From contig NC_051140.1 of assembly GCF_014839805.1 (NCBI RefSeq), positions 12,111,826 through 12,175,825 of the forward strand: a DNA stretch of 64,000 bases. The letters run 5' to 3'. The notes under the pieces were generated by a model, which was given only the letters and a program-made list of their open reading frames with translations, did no database searches and was not told the DNA's origin. Within the stretch, counting starts at the first letter, position 1, and each line of letters opens with the position of its first letter. This document shows positions 57,254 to 64,000 of this stretch, piece after piece. The stretch is from Manduca sexta (lineage: Eukaryota > Arthropoda > Insecta > Lepidoptera > Sphingidae). The position numbers and the translations under genes were made by a program.

Positions 57254-60200
57254 TCGGCCATCCTGCAAAGTGAATACCAAAGGTATTCACAAAAATAAAT
57301 TGAGAAAGCAGAACTGAATCGGATACTTATATATTAAACATTTTTACCAGTAAATCACTAACTATTTCTGATCGATTAACTCTTTAATAAACCAATCAAG
57401 TCTTGCGTATCCACAATATCCAACAGCTTATCCATTTTGCAATTAACTTTCACGCTATATGTGTATATAATTTATTTTTCGTTAGTACCTAAACCCCGTT
57501 TCCTTACTTCATTCCCAGCAACCAAAGACCTTCATTCTATTTATCCAAGTTTACATACAGTTAATGCTGAATTCTAGTAGCAATCATAGAATGCTGAGAA
57601 CCAAACTTAAGTTTAAAAAAACACCCAGAACAATTAAACCTTTCAAAGCAAAACCTCCAATTAGTAAGACAGCAGCAAATGAAAAGGAATGAGAAGCACA
57701 ACTAAAGAACTCCATAGAAGTCGCAAAGGAAGTTAACACACAAGATAATATAACACACAATAAGGACTTATCAGCACACGATTCATACATATAAATAAGC
57801 ATACGCAACATATACCAACTCAATCAAATCAATTAATCAAATGGTTTACGAGTAACACAGCATAAAAGCAAGAAGCGTTAGAAAAGTCATAACTGAAATT
57901 AATAAAATATTTAAAACTAACATGCGGAAGATTGCCATGCTTCCAGATTATAAACACAGAAAATTGCATTCAATCGGCCAAAGGCATTAAGAAAAAAGAC
58001 GGGAAAATACAGACAGCGAAAAGAGATTAGATCCCCAGCATAAAGAATAAAAACGGCATAATAGAAACCACAATACGAGAGTCTCTATCAAAGCTACTAA
58101 ATGCATCCAAGAATTAAACACATGCAGAAATACTACAAAAACAACAGATCCGACCATTAAAGAACCGGTACCGGAGACAATCTCTGATAAATAAAAGTAG
58201 TCAAATAAAACTCCAGGTGCAGAGAACATCAGCAATGAACTTCTCATCGAGAACAGGGACATTATTAACACCTACACTCACATAGTTATTGACTGAGGTC
58301 TTAAGAATAAATTAATTTCAAGTCAGTGGACAACAATTACTATTATACGACTACACAAGAAGATTGAAAAGGACATTTTTTTATTACTAGCTCTTCTAAC
58401 CTAATCGATAACATAAGATGTACAGACTCCAAATTAAGAACGGATACATTAGCAACAGAACTGGGTGCACGACTTTCGAGAAGTGAACTCTACATGCAAT
58501 AAAAGTAAATTAGGAAACAAGTTACATTGTGTTTGAATTAGTAATAACGAATTAGTTGAAGTCACAAATTAGGGACAGAATTTATTATTCCAAGTTTCTT
58601 AATCTGAGGTACTTTACCGCTAAAATACAAATTTCTTGAAGCATATTATTGTGGACTGATACATTCGCCACAAAGGCAAGTGATGACTATAATTGATTCG
58701 CCGTGTTGGCAAGTTGAAAGTCACTCTGTTATGGAGACGGTTGCCAGAACGAGAATCAGCAAAATTAAGTTTCATTAACAAAACAGAGTTATCAATGTCA
58801 ACGTTAACCCATTTTATATCTAAAATAAATTATATCTGCCATCTCGCGTCTTTATTCAAGAAAACTGATTTTAAATTGAGCAAGTCTAGATTCGTAGCTT
58901 TGTAAACTGTGGCAGTGGTTATTCACGTGTGAAAAATGATACAGAAACTGCTTCTGGGCTCTCTCACCTATCTCTGAATATTTCGATGAATGACGGACTC
59001 CAGAGAGCATAGCAACATTCAAGATCAAATCGGACGAAACAACTAAAAGACGACAGAGATCTCGGGATCTTCAAAACTTTCGTTTGTTATAACAGAAAAC
59101 CAATTGAAAGCGCAGCCTACCCCGTAACTATGAGTCGAATAGTCAGTTAAGCCACGCGTGTCAAGACACTTCCTAAATGGGATAGTATTTAAAATATAAG
59201 AAACTCTAAGAAGACTATAAATCTTAACAGTTTGAATAAATAACTATAGGTCTACAACTTGATGTCAAATATCTACAAAGTCCTCGCTAAAGTGATTCTA
59301 TATCGCAGGCATAACCAAGACACTGGACCAGATTCAACTAAGAGAACCAGCAGGCTTAACCGTTACCCCAGTGTTTATAAAAACTGTCACTGGCGATCGA
59401 AGCCGATGTGGAGACATGTGATTTACAATTACACTACTCAAGTACAGCGTTAGCTACACGTGTATGTTCCGCTTATATAAACAACCAGCACAGAGAGAAC
59501 ATGGCCAACATGGAATAAAAACAACTACAGCAATTTTCATATGCATTACACAATGTTGGCAACTCATCGGAACCAGGATTTGTACATAATTTTCGGTAAT
59601 GTCAATATTACATTCCGTAAATTGGGCTCCGTAAATAGTATCGATACTGAAGCACGCATCCGTCGCTACTTCTACCGAATATGTTTCAACTTTTTTTTTA
59701 TTATTATAACACTACTTGTAATTTCTCGCCATATAATTACATATATACAAAATGACAATAACTGAACTCTAAACATACTTTTTTTTAACTATTTAATTAA
59801 AACATCAGCTTCTAATGACCCACTAAAATCAGAAGACATCCATCTCTGAAGTATCATCATGACATGAATTCCTTGTGCATGTCTGCTCGATAAAACCACG
59901 GTTAATATATTTCTACAACTAAACAGGTTAACAGAAAATAACTTATCATAAGCAGTATAATAGATGTCAGTCGTAAGGTTTTATCTGATATTTTACTTTT
60001 TTTTTGTTCATAATGTTATTACCAACAATAAACCACCACCACCATCATGGTACACTTCAAAATTGCAGGAATACTCAAAGACAAATACAAATGTTTTTGC
60101 AATCTCAGATTACCATTCCCACTGTTTATCAAAAATTGAGCGAAGGTTAACCAACCAAGCTTAGTGTTACAGCTAGTACGGCAACACAATCCAGTATACC

Positions 60201-60815
60201 ATTTCAGAGTCACCATATTGTACCCTTATTCATTCGCAGAAATATTGCTCACATATTGTACCTTATTAGTATACTTAGAGAGCATCAATTGTTCAGAGCC
60301 ATTGCGTAAGTGCTATATAAGAATACCAAACATTTCAATTAATAAGCCAGTGCTTTTCAATTTATCCCGAGTCCAAGTACAGACAGAATAGTTTTTTTTA
60401 TCATGCTCCAAACCAGATCAGTGAGGGTATCTGGAACAGAAGATATGTATGTTATATTATATTATTATATTACATTTCTAAACAACAACGTTTGCTCTGT
60501 CTTATTTTCTTTACTCTGTTTTCCTAAATTGCATTTATACATCAACACAGTTGACTGGATTTTGGAACCTCGTATACCACAAATCACATAATATTGTACT
60601 CCTGCCGTATATTGTAGCTTAATCTCTTTATGTCAGACTGTAAGCTTTCCATGTAAGATTAATGAATTCACAGATATTATATATAGTTTATAATTAAATA
60701 TAAACACTAAACCAGAAACAGAAATAGAAAAACAGAAAAGAAATTAAGTAAAACAGAATTAATGAAGCAGATCAGTAAAATAAAGCAGTCAAGTCAGACA
60801 GAGTATGTTCTGACG

Positions 60816-61184
60816 TAGTGTTACCAGGTGTCTCGATGTGCGCGGAATATCCCCGTTATCAGAGTTCTGGAGACACGTCCCGATTTGCGACTGATTGGGA
60901 CATTAAATGTCCCGAAAATCAATAAATTTATCAAAAGACATTATTATCAAAAAAATAAACAACACATCACATCACTAGCCCTGTAGGTATAGTTTTATTT
61001 TGTTCTGTTGTTTAGAGACGCGACTGTACCGTGATCTATGATTCGATGTTAAATCAGAAATTGCAATGAAAACCAACATTAGCATGACTTGCAGTATTTT
61101 TTTTTTGTGTTTCGACCTTCTACCTGGATCCCGATTTGTTTTACCTGTTGCCCGATTTCAAACAAATAGGACCTAGTAACACTA
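60816..61184. mobile_element. MITE-like insertion inside the 4.95-kb element
   Basis: Terminal inverted repeats TAGTGTTACCAGG and CCTAGTAACACTA (one mismatch) bound 369 bp. If TA is the target duplication, the element starts GTGTTACC, as in Tc1/mariner-type MITEs. No coding sequence is visible. Confidence 0.5.
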
Positions 61185-61186
61185 AT

Positions 61187-61407
61187 CAGAATGCTCATGG
61201 CTACAGACAGAATATGATCAGAAGGCTCATGACCACAGACAGATTATGATCAGAATGCTCATGACTACAGACAGAATATGATCAGAATGCTCATGGTTAC
61301 AGACAGAATATGACCAGAATGGTCATGGCTACAGACAGAATATGATCAGAATGGTCATGGCTGCAGACAGAATATGATCAAAAGGCTCACGGCCACAGAC
61401 AGACCAG
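61187..61407. repeat. Tandem repeat, about 7 copies of a 32-bp unit
   Basis: Units follow cagaatgctcatggctacag plus acagaatatgat, with a few substitutions each, and the last unit is incomplete. It lies in the interior of the 4.95-kb element, directly beside the MITE. Confidence 0.85.
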
Positions 61408-61794
61408 ATTAAATAAAATAAACAATTACGCACGTTCGCATTGTCAGCCTGAAGTGTTGCGCCACCGATTTGACTTCACATGACTCCAGTCATTCCTGTC
61501 TCCAATGATTTAGTTTCTAAGAAAACACCCTCTCCAGTGAGCCAAGCAGCAGGCATAACGAAGTTTTTGTTATGAATGTCGTGAATCGTACTAATGTGCA
61601 GACATCAATTCCATATGCATTCCCAACATATTTACTTCAACAGACGTAGACGTTGCCATGGTAACTAAAATCTGAGAATCTGGTAATTTTAATTTTGGCA
61701 TTCAATGATTCATCACAGATTTATTCCGATAGTTCTCTTCACATTCGAATTCAATGTAACTTCAAATTATCATTTGTATAATCCCACTTCTGAA

Positions 61795-62000
61795 TGTAAA
61801 ACGCTCTTTTACAGTAAACATTATATTAGCAAAATAATTACAGAATACAATTTTAAACATTCTTTTGACAACGTCCAGCCAGAGAGAATAATAATAGAAT
61901 AGTCGCCGCGTCACATATCTTCTCTTCTGCCAGCCTGCCCGCGCAGCCGAATACTTCCGGAAACGCCCGATGTCATCGGCTAGGATAGCGGCGCGTAACA
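61795..62000. repeat. Right LTR of the 4.95-kb element
   Basis: 206 bp, the same as the left copy except for a 1-base deletion in a T-run near its start. Confidence 0.75.
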
Positions 62001-62321
62001 ATATATATATATATATAGTATCGTTACCAATTCGACGTAAACATAATTAAGTAGAATAAAATATTAACGCTTGACCTTCCGTAACTATTGGAAGCATACG
62101 ATGACTAGACGAACTGAAGTGTAGACTTTAACCGAATATTGTCAAAAAATTAAGAGTATGCATGGACCATAAATGATCAAGTTGTTATGATGTCATATTT
62201 CACGGTAATAGTAAAATTTCCGTTTAATTGTGAGTGATAATAAAGGTTATTACAGGCTTGGTTGGAATTGTTAATACCCGGAACAAATCAGAAACCAGTT
62301 GACAAAAATAGCGTACACAAT

Positions 62322-63501
62322 ATGTTCATACTAAAATACATATGTGTGAGTATAAAAACATTTCAATTATAATATTTGCCCTATTGTGTTCCGTGTAGTG
62401 AAGTAGATTATTGCGGAAGATTTTCCATAATTCGAAAATGTATTATTTAAAATAATCTTCACAATGTCCATTCTGTAAAGTACGCTTATGGTATGCTACG
62501 TGGATATCAAAGTCAATATATTTGAACGGGGAATAAATGGAGTCGTTCCCTTTATGCTGGCGGAATAACTTTTCCATAAAACATTTTTACAGGTTTTTTG
62601 CGCTGCCATTACATTAGTGCATTGTATTTTAGATGATAAAGTCAAAGACAACACTAAGTAAGTAACTTGATACAGATTTTTGTAATACAGATTACTATTT
62701 TGTATTCTTTCTCCTTAGGTAATGTTGGGTTCAGAATTACCTATATATTAGTTTCAAATTTGAATAATAATAAATATTCTAATTCCGTATCTTCTACTTT
62801 ATCTTTGCTACGGAACTATCGTCTCTTTTTATTTGAATATGGTGCCATGCATATAAATTAAAAAAAAACGAGGTTTGAACAGTTGGTTAAAGTTTAATAA
62901 ATAACGTCAATTCCTACTTGCAAATTTTACACACAGTGATATATTCGCCCTAACGAGCGAACTGACTAACTTAACTAACGTTAAGATCAACTATTCATAG
63001 AAAGATGTTATGTCATCCAGTAGTTATTTGTTTCAATATATCACTGTTAAAATAAGGATAGTAATAAATTATTTTTTCTATAATAAATTAATAGCAATTT
63101 ATAATAATGCAATTCTATGTATCTACTACTAAAAATTTAAAGAAGAAACGACCTTCCACAATATCAATACATGTACTACATTGATCTAAAGCATTATTAA
63201 TAACACATGAATAATTTAAATTAAATACAACTTTTTGTACAGAAACGTGAGCATGACAACAAACCTCAACAATTATGCATACAAAAAGATGAATCGAAGA
63301 GCAGTGTTGATAATTGACAGTGATAATGCACTGAGAAATCGTGATTCAAAACGGAAGAATGTGGAAAGTCTGCGATACGAGGAGTACGACGAAGACGGCA
63401 AGAAGTTAAATGAATTCATGATGTATAATCTCGAAGATGTGTCCCGTTTTTTTAAAGCGTATCTCGGCACTGAGATATGCCATGTGAAATGCGAAGAGTA
63501 G
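62322..63501 (+). CDS. Small predicted secreted protein of unknown family, 3 exons
   Basis: Exons are 62322-62345, 62593-62657 and 63243-63501 (stop TAG). Donors are GTGAGT and GTAAGT; acceptors are TTTTTACAG and TTTTTGTACAG. Introns are phase 0 and phase 2 and the joined frame is open for 115 residues. Residues 1-19 (MFILKYICVFCAAITLVHC) are a convincing signal peptide, which supports the exon 1 to 2 join. The mature part is charged, with Asn-rich NLNNYAYKKMNRR, a basic run SKRKN (65-69), an acidic YEEYDEDGKK and two cysteines near the end (TEICHVKCEE). I see no RR domain and no known motif. Basic pairs (NRR, SKRK, GKK) would allow processing, so a peptide precursor is possible but unproven. 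Its phases 0 and 2 match the CPR genes, but the protein does not. Confidence 0.65.
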
Positions 63502-63679
63502 AAAGAATCAGCCGAGAATCGACGCTACTACATCTGAAGGCAACCCAGATCTGTTCGTTATATCATCCAATGTCGTCTGTAAAAAAAATATCAGTAAATG
63601 AACTGTTAACACGTTTCGATCCTTTTTCTAAAGTTCCAATGGGTAAGGTAATATTGTTAATATGAATTTTAATCTGATT

Positions 63680-64000
63680 TTAAGACTCTGTATAAGTGAA
63701 TTTGGTAATAAAACATACTGTTTCATAATCTTCAGTACTGTATGTTTCACTGGTAAATGTTGTAGTTTCAGTAGTTTCCGTGGTATAAATCTCGTCTATT
63801 ATTGTATTACTGTTTGTGTCGTCTGTGGTAGTGAATTTCTTTTCTATTTCGTTATAGTTTTTCTCGGTGAATAGTTTGTCGTCATATTGGTTCTTTATAG
63901 AATGAATGCGATTTATTTCATATTCTTTAGTAATGCTATCATTTGCCAAAATTTCATTCGGGTGATTTGCAGATTCTTCCAAGTGATTCGTACCACGTTG
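63680..64000 (-). CDS. Partial ORF, Thr/Glu/Asp-rich protein of unknown function, running off the window
   Basis: The minus strand is open from the window edge to a TAA at 63680, at least 106 codons with no stop. The peptide is hydrophilic and acidic. It has a Lys/Asn/Glu middle and a low-complexity Thr-rich stretch (FTTTDDTNSN, TTETTETTTF) followed by SETYSTEDYETV and the C-terminus ITKFTYTES. It resembles the C-terminal end of a secreted or surface protein, but no family can be assigned. No start codon is needed because the 5' part lies outside. It is convergent with the 62322-63501 gene. Length and biased composition support coding, but a chance ORF is not excluded. Confidence 0.45.
   Translation of the reverse strand, partial: QRGTNHLEESANHPNEILANDSITKEYEINRIHSIKNQYDDKLFTEKNYNEIEKKFTTTDDTNSNTIIDEIYTTETTETTTFTSETYSTEDYETVCFITKFTYTES
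63707..63712 (+). terminator. Polyadenylation signal for the small secreted-protein gene
   Basis: AATAAA lies about 205 bases after the TAG of the 62322-63501 gene. It falls inside the opposing minus-strand ORF, so the two 3' ends would overlap. Confidence 0.4.

Larger units (their letters stand above)
57047..62000. mobile_element. Second LTR-bounded element, 4.95 kb, no recognisable coding capacity
   Basis: Direct terminal repeats at 57047-57253 and 61795-62000 begin TGTAAAACG and end GCGCGTAACA, the TG...CA ends of LTRs. They differ only by one T in a T-run. Outside both ends the DNA is a TA microsatellite, while the inner flanks differ. This is what one insertion into (TA)n gives, rather than two solo LTRs. 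The 4.5-kb interior has no ORF I can link to gag or pol on either strand. It contains a MITE and a 32-bp tandem repeat. Read on the minus strand, the end next to the 57253 LTR (GCAGGATGGCCGA) resembles a polypurine end, but the interior is A-rich on the plus strand, so orientation is unresolved. Confidence 0.7.

Noticed and set aside
56970..57290. A 106-codon minus-strand ORF, and a nearly identical one at 61762-62001, looking like two paralogous genes
   Set aside because: Both are translations of the same 207-bp LTR; the similarity comes from the element's direct terminal repeats.
57584..58271. Two hydrophobic minus-strand ORFs that look like membrane proteins
   Set aside because: The plus strand is A-rich here, so any open minus frame reads as Phe, Leu and Ser. 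There are no domain motifs, and they lie inside an LTR element.
61187..61407. A CRISPR-like array of 32-bp repeats
   Set aside because: The repeats are directly adjacent with no unique spacers, in a eukaryotic genome and inside a transposable element.

Overview
The window looks like nuclear DNA from a lepidopteran insect. It is strongly AT-rich, gene-sparse, and crowded with interspersed repeats of types I associate with moth and butterfly genomes: tRNA-derived SINEs, Helitron-like elements with a terminal hairpin and CTAG, LINE tails and MITEs. Its recognisable genes are cuticular proteins of the CPR family, RR-1-like. There are no operons or ribosome-binding sites. Genes are split into short exons, so most long single-frame ORFs are not genes. 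I built the gene models by reading splice sites and checking phase by eye.

Genes, left to right. CPR-1 (minus, 16847-18972), CPR-2 (plus, 26425-28181) and CPR-3 (minus, 33516-34889) are complete three-exon RR-1 genes. CPR-4 (minus, 36025-49750) is a divergent fourth member whose second intron is about 11.7 kb because a Ty1/copia retrotransposon (36992-41457, identical 177-bp LTRs, 5-bp target duplication) lies inside it. All four genes share one architecture. A tiny first exon encodes the first 4-5 residues, then comes a phase-0 intron in the signal peptide, a second exon, then a phase-2 intron just before the chitin-binding domain. This implies tandem duplication from one ancestor. Three further minus-strand exons that fit together in phase (43738-45537) suggest an unrecognised cysteine-containing protein nested in the same CPR-4 intron. 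At the right end, a three-exon plus-strand gene (62322-63501) encodes a small predicted secreted protein of unknown family. It converges on a minus-strand Thr/Glu-rich ORF that runs off the window.

Mobile DNA. Besides the copia element there is a second LTR-bounded element (57047-62000, 206/207-bp terminal repeats differing by one base, inserted in a TA repeat). It has no recognisable coding capacity and carries a nested MITE and a 32-bp tandem repeat. Two Helitron-like elements in opposite orientation (14332-15465 and about 51974-53071) share a 3' part but differ in the number of internal 123-bp repeats. Three SINE copies and many LINE-like or unclassified fragments fill the rest. Two perfect inverted repeats with about 30-bp arms and 4-nt loops (7846-7905 and 48275-48340) are unexplained.

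The CPR proteins would be secreted by epidermal cells and bind chitin in the cuticle. Each CPR gene has a good TATA box upstream, as expected for strongly, stage-specifically transcribed cuticle genes. No database search was possible. Family assignments rest on visible motifs, and everything outside the CPR genes and the copia element should be read as a model to test.
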